Below, piece by piece: positions 47,101-62,100 of a stretch of DNA of 64,000 nt (position 1 is the stretch's first letter; each line of letters opens with the position of its first letter). The notes under the pieces were generated by a model. It was not told the DNA's origin. It saw only the letters and a program-made list of their open reading frames with translations, and made no database searches. The translations under genes and the position numbers were made by a program. This stretch comes from Oscarella lobularis (lineage: Eukaryota; Porifera; Homoscleromorpha; Homosclerophorida; Oscarellidae). The stretch covers positions 682,001 to 746,000 of the forward strand of contig NC_089180.1 of assembly GCF_947507565.1 (NCBI RefSeq), given 5' to 3'.

Positions 47101-50100
47101 CGTGGAAACTCGTCTGTAATACCTTCGAAACATTGCAGTAACTATTTCCCGCCATGTCCGTAAGTGACGAGACCATCAAGTGAATCCACGTGTCTTCTCT
47201 GCTGGTCGCTAATTTGCGTCTAATTTTAATGCGATCAGCATCGTACGACGACAGAAGGATTACGATCACTGGGCCATCGGGACTTTCCACCGAGCTTGTT
47301 GTCAGGCTGTAAGTTTCCTCTCTGCTGGCTGAACTCAGTAAGGCTATCTCAGAAACGTCCATAGAAGTGGAATTGACAGTTTCGTCGAAATATAGAGTCA
47401 GATAACCGGTGTTCATGTCTAACGTGAACGAAGAGAGCGCGGGACAAGTTGTATCAGGTGTTACTTCAAATGCTTGCTTTGCGTCGCTTGGTCGAATTGG
47501 CGTGATCCTATTTTGATTCATGTCAGAAACGAAGGAAGGCGTCAGAGATAAGAAGGCGTCTGAGCCATCTGCTTGTACTGCCAAATTCGTTAGCCTTTTT
47601 AGCTCGTTCACGTCAAAGATAGAGAGAGGGAGAGTAACGATGGGGCTGTCGGCTGAAGTGAAATTAGAAAGCTTCGTCAAATTATATGTTACTGAGCTTC
47701 CCGTTCTGTTGTTGTGAATCGAAACTTCTGAAATTTCCAGCGACGAAACGTCGACTGTTTCCGAGAAAGTCATACGCAAATTTCCGTCGTCCATATCTAA
47801 AGTGAAAGACACCAAAACAGGCGATGTGATGTCTTCGCCGTAATAGTTCACAGGCAGCGGTTGAGAAGGCCCAACGCCTCTCACAAAGTTCCCATCCATG
47901 TCACGTATAGTTTCATTGGTTACGGAAATGAAGGTGTCAACAAACGACGTGGCGATGTCTTCTCTCGATTTCAGCACGTCCAAATCGTCTTTGGATAATA
48001 TATTGAACAGTCACAACTCCACCTCGGTGCGTTACGACGTTTCCTCCCGTCAGAGCGTAGCTGTCGTACGACGAGTCGTTTCCACCAAGGAAGCTGATCT
48101 GAGTGAAGTCTAAAGCACTAGTATTGACAGTCTAGCTGAAGAAAAGCGAAAGGATGCCGGCGTTTATGTCAATATCGAATTTGTCCAGACTAGGTCGCGT
48201 CTTGTCTTGAATGTAAACTTTCACGCCCAGAGCGCTCGTATTCCTTATTTCAACTAAATTGTTGCCGTTCATGTCTTCAATAAGAAGTTGACTGGCGGAC
48301 AAGAATGTGCGGAATTCGGAAGTAGCAAGCTGATCCAAATATTTGATTTCGTCTAGATCCAGTCGACTTAGATTGATGACAATCGTACTGCCGTTTTCGC
48401 TAAACGACGACGTTCCACTCGTTCCATTTAGGGAATACGAATCGTAGTCCGAAGAGTCGTTGACCGACTGATCTGATCAACGGCGAGCGATTTCACGTTG
48501 ACCGTTTCCGTGAAAAACGCGGTCAAAGTTCCAACATTAAGATCCAAATCAAACCGGACAAGCTCAGGAGCCGTTTTATCCTCAACGAAGTCTCGTGCAG
48601 GCAAACTTTCTGACCGCTCTGCCTCGTTGAAGTTCATATTGTAGACACTCCTCTGTTCCACTCTGAGGAACGTGTTCGCTTTTGACGTTGCGAGGTCGGT
48701 CAACGCTTTGATGTCGTTCAAGTCCTGCACGGAAAGACGCAGTTGTATCCAAGTCTGATTCTTCTCGTTCAGAATTTCTCCACCGGAAAGCGTATAGACG
48801 CTTGTTGCGTTTTCGTTCGCAAAGTGGAGACGAGTAGGGTCGAAAGTATTCGCGTCGACTGTTTCGGTGAACGTCAGGGTCACAATGCCGCTATTTAGAT
48901 CCAGCTCGAACGAAATGAATTCGGGTGGCAAAGAATCTGGGCTGAACACTTCAACGTTTGGTGCGTCTTCAGGGTTGGAGGCAAGGATTACATTGGCAGA
49001 CATGTCATTGACGGCACTAGTTGTGAACGATAGATAAGTGGAGTCGTTAGAAGAGGCCAGTTCAGTATTTGCTTTAATGTTGTTTAGATCAAAGGGCGAA
49101 AGAGAAACAACAACAACGGGATCGTTTGTTCGTGATACGCTTCCTCCAGTCAGTTGGTAGGAGGTCGTTGCTTGAGAGAGGTTTGCTCGATTATGGATCG
49201 AAAAGCTGGTGACGTTAAAGGAAGAGACATTCACTGTTTCGTCGAACGTGAGAATCAGTTGGCCGGCCGTTAGGTTCAAATTGAAAGACACAAGTGACGG
49301 CTCCGTGATATCTGGTGAGAAATTGAGAACGCTTTTGCGTGACAAGGCGAAGAGCTGATTTTCGTCTACGTCAACAACAACAAACAGAGAATCCAGAGAC
49401 AGAAACGTGTCCTTTGCGCCAGTTGCCAAGCTCTCCAGCCTCTTTACAGCGTTCAGATCATTAGGTAGCAGACTAATATTGAGAATTGGCGAGTGTGGAC
49501 TACTAATCGATGTCCGGAATGGCAGTACCAATCCACCGGTTAGATTAAGAGATTCATTTACACCACTCAATTGCATCAATGATAAGTTGATTGTTGAGAC
49601 GCTAACCGTTTCAGAGAAACTAAGTGTGACCACGCCTGAATTCATGTCCAAATCAAAGTTGACAAGTACCGGAGCTGTTGTATCTTTCGTGTATGTTACT
49701 GTCTTTACGACTGGAGTCATATAGATAGGATTGTCACTCATATCAATTAAAGGTTGAATTCTCGTTTCTGCCCAGCGCCAATTTCTTGATCTCGTTAAAG
49801 TCAAAGTCGTCGAGTTTAACAATGATGACCGGATCGTTGCTAGGAGTGACAGTTCCACCGGTTAGAGTATAACCATCGGTCCTGTTCGACGTGCCATAGA
49901 GCGTTATTCCAATTGGCCGTACGCTAGAAGCGTTGACCGTTTCAGAGAAAGTCAGCACAATCTCTTTTGAGTCCATATTCACCGAAAAACTGACGAGTGT
50001 TGGAGACGACGTGTCCGCCACGAACAGACTAGCTCTAATAGGCGGACTGGTCTGAACACCATTTCCGACCATGTCTTCAACTCCTCCTTCCAGAACGCGA

Positions 50101-53100
50101 ACAAACGTCGTACTGAGTGACGTGGCAAGCGCTGTCAAACGCTTGACGTCGTCTTGATCTTCCTTTCCAAGAAGGATCTTGATTCGGGTGCTATCGTTAC
50201 CGATAGCCACGCTTTCAAACTTCAGTGAATGCACAACTGCGACGGATGCATTGTCAGCAGAAAGAAGCTCGTATCGAGACGGAACCACGCTCTCACGTCG
50301 AACCGTTTCATCAAAGACGAGAATGAGTTCACCGGAATTGACGTCAAGTTCGAACGTTTCAAGGATAGGCGGTGTACTGTCAGCAGTATAGTTCTTCACC
50401 TTCAGAGCCGATATGCCGTTCAAGAGAGGACGCACCGGTTGGTCGTTCATATCAACAATAAAGCCTCGTTCGACAACAAGGTAGGACGAGTTGGAATTTT
50501 CACCGATCTTCTTGCGTTTGATTTCGTTCAGATCAGACACATTTAGAAGAATTGATATACGAGTGCTGTCTTCGCGAGAAAGGCGGACTCCTCCAGTCAG
50601 AGAGTGCTGTTCTGCAGCGCTGGTGGCATTGAAAAGCCGTTGCAGTGTGATCCCGGTAAAATCAATTGACGAAACGTCAATGGTCTCAACGAAATAAATG
50701 CTCAGCACGCCGGAATTCATGTCAAGACTGAAGCTTCGAATGACTGGTCTAACACTGTCGTTGCATGACGTAGTCAATCGCTCGTATGGCCGAATCGCTT
50801 TCGACAGATATGATCGGATTATTATTCATATCCTTGACGAGGTCCTCTGTGAAGGCCAAATAGGACGTGTTGAGACTGACCAGAAGATCGGTCTCTTTCT
50901 TTATAGAATTGAGATCACTTTGACTAAGACGGAGAACGAGTCGTTCTCCGTTTGTTCCGGTTGCGTTTCCGCCTTGGAGAGTGTAGCTCGAGCCTTGAGA
51001 TCTATTTGCCGCACCTTGGAATGTCAAAGCTGTCGGATCAAGTGTGGCTATCAGAACCGGTTCGTCGAACAGAAGAGTTAGCGTTTCCTGCGTTAGATCG
51101 ACAGAGAAGGAAAGTAGAACAGGACTCAAAAGATCTTCTGCATAGTCCGTGGCCACCTGGATCGTTTCCTCTGATGGATTAGGCGGAACGCTAGTGTCTC
51201 GAACTCCGCCGTACTTGATTTCGAGCCACGTCGTCGTCCTGTTGACAGCCAAAGCTTCGTCCAATTTCAGATGGCTCAGATCGACGTGGGCCAGTGTGAT
51301 GACAATAATCGGAGAAAGTTCCAAAGTAGCCGACTTGAAACTCGTCAATTTTACTTCCGTCGACGTATTGAGTGCGAAACTTTGAATAGAAAACAATGTC
51401 ACGTCCAGGGTAGACGAATCAACCGTCTCGTCGTATGTAAGAGACAAAGTCTCACTTGTAAGGTTCAAAGAGAACTGCTGAAGCCGTGGTCCGCTTTCGT
51501 CCCTTGTAAAAAGTCGAACACTTCTCGCGCCTTCAACATCAATCGGTTTGACGTAAAGCCCACTCATATCCAACACGGTGTTATTTTTGATAGATATAAA
51601 GGTGTTATTTGGCTTTGTAGCAAGATCGACGAAAGCCTTTAGTGCATTCAGATCGGCGCGACTTAGCTGAACAATCAGGTGCGTTCCATCGTCACTTGAA
51701 GACCAACTTCCATCGTTTCCACTTTGCTGACGACTTCGCAGTACGACGAAATTTTCGTACGTCAAGTTAATGTTTTTTCTTACACCTTGCAGAGTGATTG
51801 AGACAATGTTCAACGAACTTGCGTTCACAGTTTCCGAGAAAAGGAGAGTTACCTCTCCACTGTCCAGATCCAGATCAAATTCCAGAAGTTCGGGCTGAGT
51901 CACGTCTGGCAAAAGTGCAAGAGCACGAAGTCCTTGGTTGATACTTATTTCTACCACTGCGTTACTGTTCATATCATTAATAGCAGACGAACTCAAGGTC
52001 AGATACGTATTATTGATCGTCGACGCCAAAGCCGGTAGCCTCTTTACTTCGTTCAGATCAGTTGCATGTAAATCAATGACAATGGTCACGCCGTCTTCCG
52101 ACGTTGAGCGACTTCTGTTTGCGAGTCTGTGAAACAGTTGAGGATCGGACGACTGCACTTGGTCGTGCTGCAGTACAATGCTCGTCACGTTGAGACTCGA
52201 TCTGTCAACAGTTTCAGAGAAAGACAGGATGAGCTTGCCTTCATTGAGATCCAAATCAAAAGAGACCAGAGACGGTGCCGTTCGATCAGGCGTAACAGTA
52301 GACGCTTTCAGAGCGGAGGAATTCGAAATAGCCGCCACCCAATTCTCATTCATGTCTTGCACAAACAGCGACGAAATTATCAGGAAGGAGTTGTTCTTTT
52401 CTGTTGCAAGATTTTCCAATTTTTTGATGGAGTTCAAGTCAGTAGACGAGAAGAAAACTTCCAAGGTAGTGGAATCGCTCAGATTTACATACTGACTTGG
52501 CGCAAGAGGAAAAACGACGTTAGAATACAGGCTACTTCGTCCTCCTGTTAGCGAATAGAACGTTGTCTCACCCCGCGCAGCTTCTTGTGCGCTCTGCAGA
52601 ATAAGTTCTTTCATCCTCAAAGTTGACGACTTCACTGCTTCAGAGAAGGTAAGCAGCATGCGGCCTTCGTCTAGATCCAATGTGAAATCGATAAGTCTCG
52701 GGGGAGTGGTGTCTTCTGTTAAGTTAGCAATACGTATAGCGTTCTCGTACTCCACCGCAACGACATCATTTCCAAACATGTCGTCAACCATACTAGCATC
52801 TATGCTGATAAACGCGTTGTCGTTGGTGGTGGCAATATGTCTTGCCACCTTGATACGATTTTGATCGATGTCTGTCAAATTTAGTTTGAGTTCAGTCGAG
52901 TCAATTTGATCGAAGCTCCCTCCAATAAGATGAAATGAATCTAGATGAGACGTGCTTAGGTTCTGATTGCCTTGGATGACTATTGACGTTGGTGTGGCAG
53001 TGGCTGCGCTTACAGTCTCGTCAAAAAGCAAAGTCATAGTGCCCAAGTTCAAATCGAGAGAAAATTCGACAAGTCTCGGACGAATAATATCTGGGGATAC

Positions 53101-56100
53101 GAACGACGCCCGAACTTTCGTCGCTGTTTCAAGGACATTTCCGCTTGTGTCTCGTATGGCGTCAGGTTCCGCCGAAAGGAACGTATTATTGATTGACGTA
53201 GCGAGATTTCGGTATGCTTTCAGCTGATTTAGATCGTTCGTGTCGACGTAAAGTACAACTACCGTAGAATCTTCAATCGATCCTTTTCCTCCTTTAATTA
53301 AGTCGATATTGCAGGCCACCGCTCGAGCTCTCTCCAAGACTTATAAAGGTCGGCGATAGAGACGAAGCATTTACTGTCTCATCAAATGTCAATAGAATTT
53401 CCTCGCTCGTCAGATTGAGAGAGAAGGACGTGAGTCTGGAGCTGGTTGTGTCGGCGATGTAAACTCTTTCCGCTCGGACAGCGCGTAGGGACTGACGGGA
53501 TTGACAGAGTTGTTATTCATGTCTCTTACCAAGTCGTACGTAAATCTCAAATAGCTGTTCTCTATGTTCGTCGCCATTGAAAGTATCTTCTTAATTTCGT
53601 TGCTGTCGTCCGTGGAAAGCCGCACAGAAATGATGGTGGAATCACTCGTACTACTTGTGCTGCTTTTTAGCCTATAGAAACCCATCGATTCGTTTATGTT
53701 GGAAGCGCTTTGGAAAACAAGCGACGATGGATTGAACGAATCGGCTTTAACGGTTTCGTCAAACGTTAGCCTGACGAGTCCTTCATCCATATCCAGTGAA
53801 AATTCGAAATCGTCCAAGCTGTTTGGAGATGTCGTGTCGGGAATTACTTCTACCGCTTGGATGGCATTGTAGTCGGTGATCGCAATAACGTCGACTCCGA
53901 ATACATCGTTCAGAGATTGAGCCGTCATCGTTAGGTAAGAGTTATTAACATTTGTTCCTAGATTGAGATTTTTCTTTATCGAGTTCAGATCGTAGGCTGA
54001 TAGATCGATAGTTATGTAGTAGCCGTTCGGACTCGACGTGGTCGAATTTTCGTTCAGTACGAGATAATCGCTGTTTCTTTTTGTTCTCGCCTGAAGAACG
54101 AAGGCAGAACTGTAAAGACTTGACGAGTCAATAATATCATCAAACGTAAGCAAAAGCTGTCCGGCGTCGATGTCAAAAGTAAATTCAATCAATTTAGATG
54201 GAGTTTGGTCCGAGACAAAAGTCTTTGCTCGAAGGGCTTTTTCTGCTGTAATCTCTTGGATTCTGTTCCCTGCCATGTCATTAACAGTTTTGTTAGAAAC
54301 TGTAATAAACGTATCACCGATGCCAGTTGATAGATTCGTTGCGAGTTTCAGATAGCGGATGTCGGGTTTCAGCAAGTGCAACGTGACGGTCATTGTTCCG
54401 TTCACGTTGGAAGAATCGTCTATTCTTCCACCAGTGAGTCGTCTTCCGCCAGCAGACGGATTTTCACCAGGTACGATTGCTAGACCAGTTGGATCAAACG
54501 AAGAGATTCGAATTGGCTCGTCAAAAGACAGAACGATAATGTCTTTGTCCATACTAACGTCGAATGAGGCCAAGGTTGGTCTGGTTGCGTCCGAGGTAAA
54601 GGCACCCTTCCTAATTTTCGTAGCGTTCCCATTGCCAACAGGAACAACTTTGTTCGGAAAACGAATCGCCAAGTCCGTGATCATTTCCTCGGTGAACGTC
54701 ATAAATGTGGTCTCGTCGTCTATTGCAAGATTTCCTATTGACTTGAGTGCATTGACGTCATCCAAAAGAAGATCCGCTTGCACTGTGAAATTGTTTGGAC
54801 TTCCTATGGTACCTCCAGTCAAAGTAACGGAATCTCTAGCGACCTTCCTTTCAACTGTCCTCTGCAGAGTGACAGATGTGCCGTCAAAAGAGGATGCAAG
54901 CACCGGCTCGTCAAAGGTCATTATCAACGCGTACGTATCCAAATTGAGCGCAAACGAAATAAGCTGAGGTCGCGTTGTGTCGTCACTAAATTCTGTTACA
55001 ACAACAGCAGCATCTTTACTGACTGAGTTGATCCAATTGAATGACATATCTTGAACGAACCGAGACGAAAAAGATATCCAGCAGTTGCTCTCGCTTGAAC
55101 ACAAATAGAGAAGAAGTTTCAAGGCGTCAAGATCACGTTTGGAGAGTCTAAATGTCATTTTCGTATTGTCGGTTCCTAGAACGTTTCCTCCCGTAAGACT
55201 GTACTCAAAATCAGGATTTCGAATGAACGACTGAAAAGTGATGGCCGTAAGGTTGACTGACGAAAATCTGACTGGTTCATCAAAGACCAAGTCCACTGTC
55301 TCAGAGGTTAGATTGAAAACTGCAAATTCGGACAGAGAAGGACGCTTCTCATCTTGAATAAATTTCGTCGACTTGAAGCCACAGCCTTCAAAGCTATTAC
55401 TGTCAAAACGATTTCCTACCATGTCCTTCAGAAGAGCTCCGCCATAAGTGAGGTAGCAATCCGTTCCATTTGACTCGTCCTTGCAAATCGATAGCCTTTT
55501 CACTTCGTTTAGGTCTTCAGTGGCAAGTCTGCAGATAAACTGCGTCTTGTCATCACTAGAGCAAGTTCCACCTCCCATTATGTTGTAAACGATTGGGACC
55601 TCTTCTCCCGAACCAGACCCTGAACCAGAGCCAGAATCAGCTTTGTAAGGACAGTTTTGTAAAGAAAATTGAGACAGAGACAAAGTTGAAACGTTGACTG
55701 CCTCGTCAAAAGACAGTAGGATGGCTCCTTGGTTCAAATCCATTACAAAAGATTTCAGGGTAGGCTCTGTCTTGTCTTCAACAAAGCTGGAAACACGCAA
55801 ATTGGCTTGAGGCGAAAGACCGTTACCATTCATATCTGATACTATTGCCTCGCGTACGATCAAGAAAGTAGACTGCTTGCTTATAGCTAAACGCTCTTGA
55901 CGTTTCAAATTATTGATGTCTTCGGGAGTTAGTGCTAGGTCCACAACGATTGAGTCTTCGGTTGTAAGAAGTATACCACCAGTAAGGGTATATCGTTGCG
56001 TTCCTTCACCGATAGCTTCATTTTTCAGCGTTATCTCAGTAGTTTTAAAAGTCAACAAGTCGACAATTTCGTTGAAGTTGAAGAACACCCTCCCCACGCT

Positions 56101-59100
56101 CATGTCCAATGTAAATGAGAGCAGTATAGGACTGGTAGTATCCGCAGTGTATCGTCTGGGAAGACTGACGATGTCTGAAACATCGACAGGCGACACTTCT
56201 ATGCCAGACATGTCACGAACAAACTTGGTACTGAACGACAGATAGGAGCTGCCACGTCCAATAGCAAGGTCTCTGATTTTCTTGATTTGATTTGCGTCTT
56301 CATCAGAAAGAGTAATATTTATAACTGTTCCATTGTCGATTGAACTTGAGCCACCAGTCAGCCTGTAAGACGAAGAATTTGACACCTGCGACGACTGAAA
56401 GAAAATGTCTTCTAGACGAAGAGACGATTGATCAACTGTTTCGTCAAAAGTCAATGCAAGCAGAAAAGCATCCAAATCGAAGTCGAAAGAAACCAACTTC
56501 GGGCTGGAAGAGTCCCTCACATATGCATCAACGCCAATTGCATTAGCGGCCGAAATATTTCTAACGTTGTTTCTGTTCATATCTAAAACCGTCTTGTTCG
56601 TAAGCCCGACGAATGTCGTTTCTTCAGAAATGGCAAGCGAGTACTTTTTCTTAATTTCGTTCAAGTCTCTGGGTAGCAAAGAAACGATGACCGTCTCCTC
56701 ATTCGTCAGAGAAAATGTTCCGCCTGTTAGAGTGTAGTAGTCCAACGGTCCGTCAAATTCTACAGAGAGCACATCAACCCCGCTTCCGCTTCCACTTCCA
56801 CTTCCACTACCACTTTTTGCTATGTCGTCACGAACTTTTGACACGCCTTGTGAGTAAACTGTAATCTCTTCCAAGCGCAACGTTAAAACGTCTACAATTT
56901 CGGAGAAAGACAAAGTCAACTTGCCAAGGTTGAGATCCAGACTGAAGTCGTCGAGCTGCGGAGGAATTCGATCTTCAGTAAAAACTCGCACCTTCTTTCC
57001 AGTAATTTCTCTATCTGCAAAACTGCGTTGCCATTCATGTCACTAATAGAAGATCTGGTAAAGCTGAGATAAGTATTATTTTCGTTTGTTGCCAAATCAA
57101 TGCGACTCTTTATCTGGATAAGGTCGCTTCTTCCTAGTTCAATATCTATCGTGTCCGAGTATCTGGAAGGCGACGAACTATCCAGAGTCAAGTAGAAGAA
57201 ATAGTCGCTTTCCCAGCGCAAATTGAGAAAGTCGCTGAACTGAAGAAGAAGTTTGGTTACAGCCAACGATTCAACATCAACCGTTTCTGAATACTGCAAT
57301 GTCATTATCTCAGAAGCGAGATTCAATTAAGTCGAAAAACTCCAACGCAGGAGGAGTAGTGTCATGGACGTAGACAGAAACTGGAGCTGAATTTAGGCCA
57401 TTGTTTCTAGCTTGAACGAAGTTGCCGTTCATGTCTCTCAAAGCTGAAGACGGATACACAAGCCAACTTGTTTCAAATGAAAGGCCTATTCTTCTCGCTT
57501 TCAAAGCGTTTAGATCTTCGTGGCTAATACTGATGCGAACAATGGTGCTGTCACTACTTCTATCGACAATGCTGTTTGCCACATTGTATCCGTTAGCATC
57601 CTGCGTCGCGCGAAATGAAGACTGCAACCGTATTTGTTCAATTTTGAAGGTTGAAACATCAACGGTTTCATCAAATGTCAGCTCCAGCACACCGGTATTA
57701 GAGTCCAAACTGTAGTTGGTCAAAATGGCTCTGGATTCATCCGAAATAAACAATTCTGCTTGCTTTGCATCCCCATTACCAATCGACTTGACCGGATTGC
57801 TGGCCATGTCAGAAACGAACGTTTCGTCCAGTACAAGGAAGGAGGTACTGAGATTCGTCAGAAGATCGTCCTTTCTTTTGATTTCATTTAAATCAGTGAT
57901 GGTAAAATAAATGACTACTTCCAGTCCATCTTCACTCGGAGAAAACCCGCCCGTTAGACGATGCTCCGTCGATAGATTCGACGAGAGCTGCGACGACTGG
58001 AAAGCAAGGCTCGGTACGTTGAGACTTGAACGATCAACCGGTTCATCAAATTCCATTGCTACAGTGCCAATATCCATGTTGATGGAAAAGTTGACGAGAC
58101 GGGGTGACGTCGTATCAATGCCGTATCGCGTCGCCTTCACGACAAGGTCTTCATTTTCGTTTGCTTGTTCGGCCAGATCCTTAACTGCTCCAGACCTTAA
58201 TCGAATCCAAGTGTTTGAGGCTTCCGTAGCCAAATCGCGCTTCAATTTAATTTCGTGTAAGTCATTGAGAGACATCGTTATGTGCACTACTGTCGAGTCG
58301 GCTGCAGAAATGGCTCTTGCTTCGGTGAGACGATACGCCGTCGTTCCATTTACGTCTGACTGAACGGATACTCGCGACACGTTCAAGGTAGACACGTCGA
58401 CCGTTTCGTCAAACGTTAGCGATAGGACCTCTGAAGTCAAGTTGAATGTCAACTCGATGAGCACCGGAGCAGAAGTATCGGGAACGTACAGAGCAACTCT
58501 CTCGCCGTTGTCAAATGAAATTGGAGAAATAGGCAAACGGAAAGTGTTCTCCACTAACGCCGAAGAGAAGGAGAGGTAGGTCTGATTGGAATTGCGTGCC
58601 AGTTGGGTGATTCGTTTAATTTCGTTCATATCATCTTTTCCGATGTTCACCACGAGCGAGGTGGCGTCGGGAGTAGAACTAGTGCTTTTTAGCGGGGCCG
58701 TTCCATTTACCAAAGTATAGCGATACAGTTTCGAAGAATTTTTGGCTGGCTGTAGAGTCAACTCCGAGATATCCAATGATCTAGCGTTGACCGTTTCACT
58801 AAAGCTCAGAATCATTAGACTGGCGTCCATATCTATATATGAATGAGAGAAGCTTCGGAACAATGCTATCAGGAACATACAGCTGCACTTGCTCTGCATT
58901 TGTTTTGGAAATGGAAACGATTTCGTTTCCATTCATATCCTCAATCGTCTCTTTTGTTAGTGAAATGAAAGTTGTGGCATTGCTTGTTGCAAGGTCTCGC
59001 AGGCGCTTGATTTCGTTGAGATCAGCGTCGTCAATGTCCACCACAAGATACGTTCCATCGCTAGACGCGGTAAAACTGTTATTGGAGAATGTAAAAGACG

Positions 59101-62100
59101 TTTCCGAACTCGTCGTATTCGACGATCTTCTTAAAGTCACCGCCGCGGAATTGAGCGTCGAAGTACGCACCGTCTCGGTAAAATAGAGCGTCAGCTGACT
59201 CAAAGTAAAATCCAAATCAAAATTTTCTAGTAAAGGACGTGTCGAGTCTTCAGTGAAATCTGAAACTTTCTTGGCAGCATCTGCTTCTATAGGTGTCATA
59301 AGATTCTTGTTCATGTCTCTCACAAGCCAGGCCGTGGATGAAATAAATGTATTGTTAGCTTCCGTAGCTAAATTTTGCAATCGCTTAATTTCATTCAGGT
59401 CGCTGTCCGACAGAGTAATCTGAATGAAAATCGAATCCCGGGACGAACTGGAGCTGTCTGTCAGTTGCCTTTGATGAGTTCCATTTAATGTAGAATTTGA
59501 TCTTCCTTGAACAGTCAGCCGAGTGACGTCAAAAGAGGAAGCGTTTACAGTTTCAGAGAACGTCAAAAAGATAATTCCACTGTCCAAATCCAGATCAAAT
59601 GAACTGATAATCGGTGACGTTGTATCTTCGGTAAACGTTTTGACGTTCAAAGCTGTGTCGTTGAAAATTTCATCGAGTAGATTCGAGTTCATGTCCTTTA
59701 CCCCTCCCTCCAGAATTGACAAATAAGTGGATCGTTTGGATTGTGCCAAGAATTGCAGTCGCGTTATTTCGTCCAAGTCTTCTTTCGAAAAGCTAATATT
59801 CAGAAATCTAGAGTTGATCAAGGAACGCGTTCCACGAGTAAGAGTGAAGACTTGCTGACTGCTGTTCTTCGAAGTAGAGCTTTGTAAAGTAAAATAGTCA
59901 TATCGAACAGACGACGAATTGACCGTTTCTGAGAAAGTCAACAGCATCACTCCATCATCCATATCGAGATCGTAAAACCACAGTCTAGGAGGCGTCGTAT
60001 CTGGTACGAATTGACGAGCGCGAACAGCATAGCCATTCAACTTCGGAAGAACAAAATTATCATTCATGTCTTGCACAAGAGTAACGTTGAAGGAAAGATA
60101 GCTGTCGTGAAGCGGAGTGGCCGTCGATTCCAACTGTTTAATGCTGTTCATATCGTCGAATGTGACGTTGACTTCTATGACTGTATCGTCCTCTGCTGTC
60201 GTATTACCGCCACGTAAACGGAAACGATTTTCTTTAGTAGAATTGTCCCAATTTTGCAAGATGAGATCAATCACACGAAAAGACGACGCATTCACAGTCT
60301 CGTCAAACAGAATCGTCAAATTTCCGACATTCATATCCAAGTCCCAGAACACCAGGTAAGGACTCGTTGTATCTGGAGTAAAAACGTTCACATTTTGGCC
60401 ATCAGACGAAGAGTGCGGCACAACTGGGTTGCTGTTCATGTCGAAAATAGAATCAAACGGAAGCGAAAGGTAAGTCGTCTCCTTGGATATGGTCAAGCCG
60501 TAAAGGCGCTTCAATTCATCACGATCGGCTTTTGAGAACGTTACGTTGACGTGAATGGAATCTTCCAGAGTGTGCTTGCCTGTTCCTGTTAACGTAAACG
60601 ACAGCAAGCCTTTGGACGAGACAGTGAAGTTCCTTCTATTTTGCACCTTCAAATTTGCCCGAACAAGTCTGTTGGCTTTCACAGTTTCCGAATAAGTAAG
60701 ATAAAGCTCTCCGCGATCCATGTCTAAATCGTAAAATTCTAGGACGGGATCAGTGGTGTCTTCGATAAAACCGGTTGTTTTCATTGCTTCGGAAGACTTG
60801 CGTTGAAGCACCTTTAAGCCTCGCTCATCCGAAATCCTAAATTGAGTGTGCGATAAGTAGGTAACGTTTGAATTGGTTGCAAGTCCTTCGTTCTTCTTAA
60901 TGGAGTTTAAATCGGCAAAACTGAAATTCAGCACAGTGACGTACCCGTCAACGGTTTCTGTGTGACCCCCTGTCAGTCGATAAAACGTTGATGCTCCTAT
61001 ATCTGAATCGTTCTGAAGTGTTATGTGCGTGGCATCAAACGTGAGTTGATCGACAACGTCGTCAAACGTCATTGTAAGCGTTCCCTCGTCCAAATCAATG
61101 TCGTACTGGAGCAAAACAGGTCTAATGTCGTCGTACTCGACGTCATCAAACCGAAGCGATTCGTTCCTCAAAATTGGAACAAGATCGTTAAAAGCCATAT
61201 CTTGTATCATTCCCAAATCAACCGATATGTAAGTGCTGTCTTCGCCTTGAACGAGCAAAGCCGGATCGAGTTTGACGAGACGGACGTCCGACCGAGTCAA
61301 AGTAATCATGACCTGCCTTTTATCGATCGTGCCTCGTTCGTATTCAAACGATCCTCCGCGCAAGGTGAAGAACGAACTACCGGGTGTCCGAAGATCTTCT
61401 TGGGACTGCAGCGTCACTCGAGTCGTCACAGTTGTATTGATCTTGACCGGTTCGTTAAACGTAAGGAACAGCTCATCCACGGCCATGTCGATGCGAACAC
61501 CGATCAATTGTGGAGGCGTTGAGTCCCTCTCATAGGAATGAGTCATCAGAGGAGGATCGCTCACTGGAGTAACAGGATTGGAGTTCATGTCTGTAATGAG
61601 CTGGTCGGTGACCGTAATAAAAGTATCGTTGGCACGGTTTGCCAGACGTTCAAGATACTTGATCACCAGTACATCATCTGGAACCAACGAGAAATGGACG
61701 TAAAGCCAATCGACGTTCGTGATGCGAGTTCCACCGACGAGGTTCTCGACTCGGTCAAATTTTCATCACTGTGAAATGTTATTGCCGTTGGATCGAACGT
61801 CGACACGTCAACAGTTTCGTCAAACGTCAACGTAATATTATTCGTGCCCATGTCGATTGAGAATCCGACGAGACGAGGGTGCATTCGATCTTCTTCAAAC
61901 TCGAGCGCATATTCGGTTTTGGGTATGAAGAGTTTGTCGCCTATAGGTGTAATCCAATTTTCTGCCATGTCTTTGAGAAGATACCTCGTGTACCGAATAA
62001 AGCAAGTGTCGTCGCGAACGCACAGAGTCGTATCAGTCTTGATACGATTGAGATCGTATGTTGTCGGTCGGAAGGAGATCACCTGCGAATCGTTTCTCGT

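Noticed and set aside
47000-58400. Plus-strand open frames of 60-200 codons opposite the giant array
   Set aside because: They are antisense shadows of the repeat coding strand and repeat with it.
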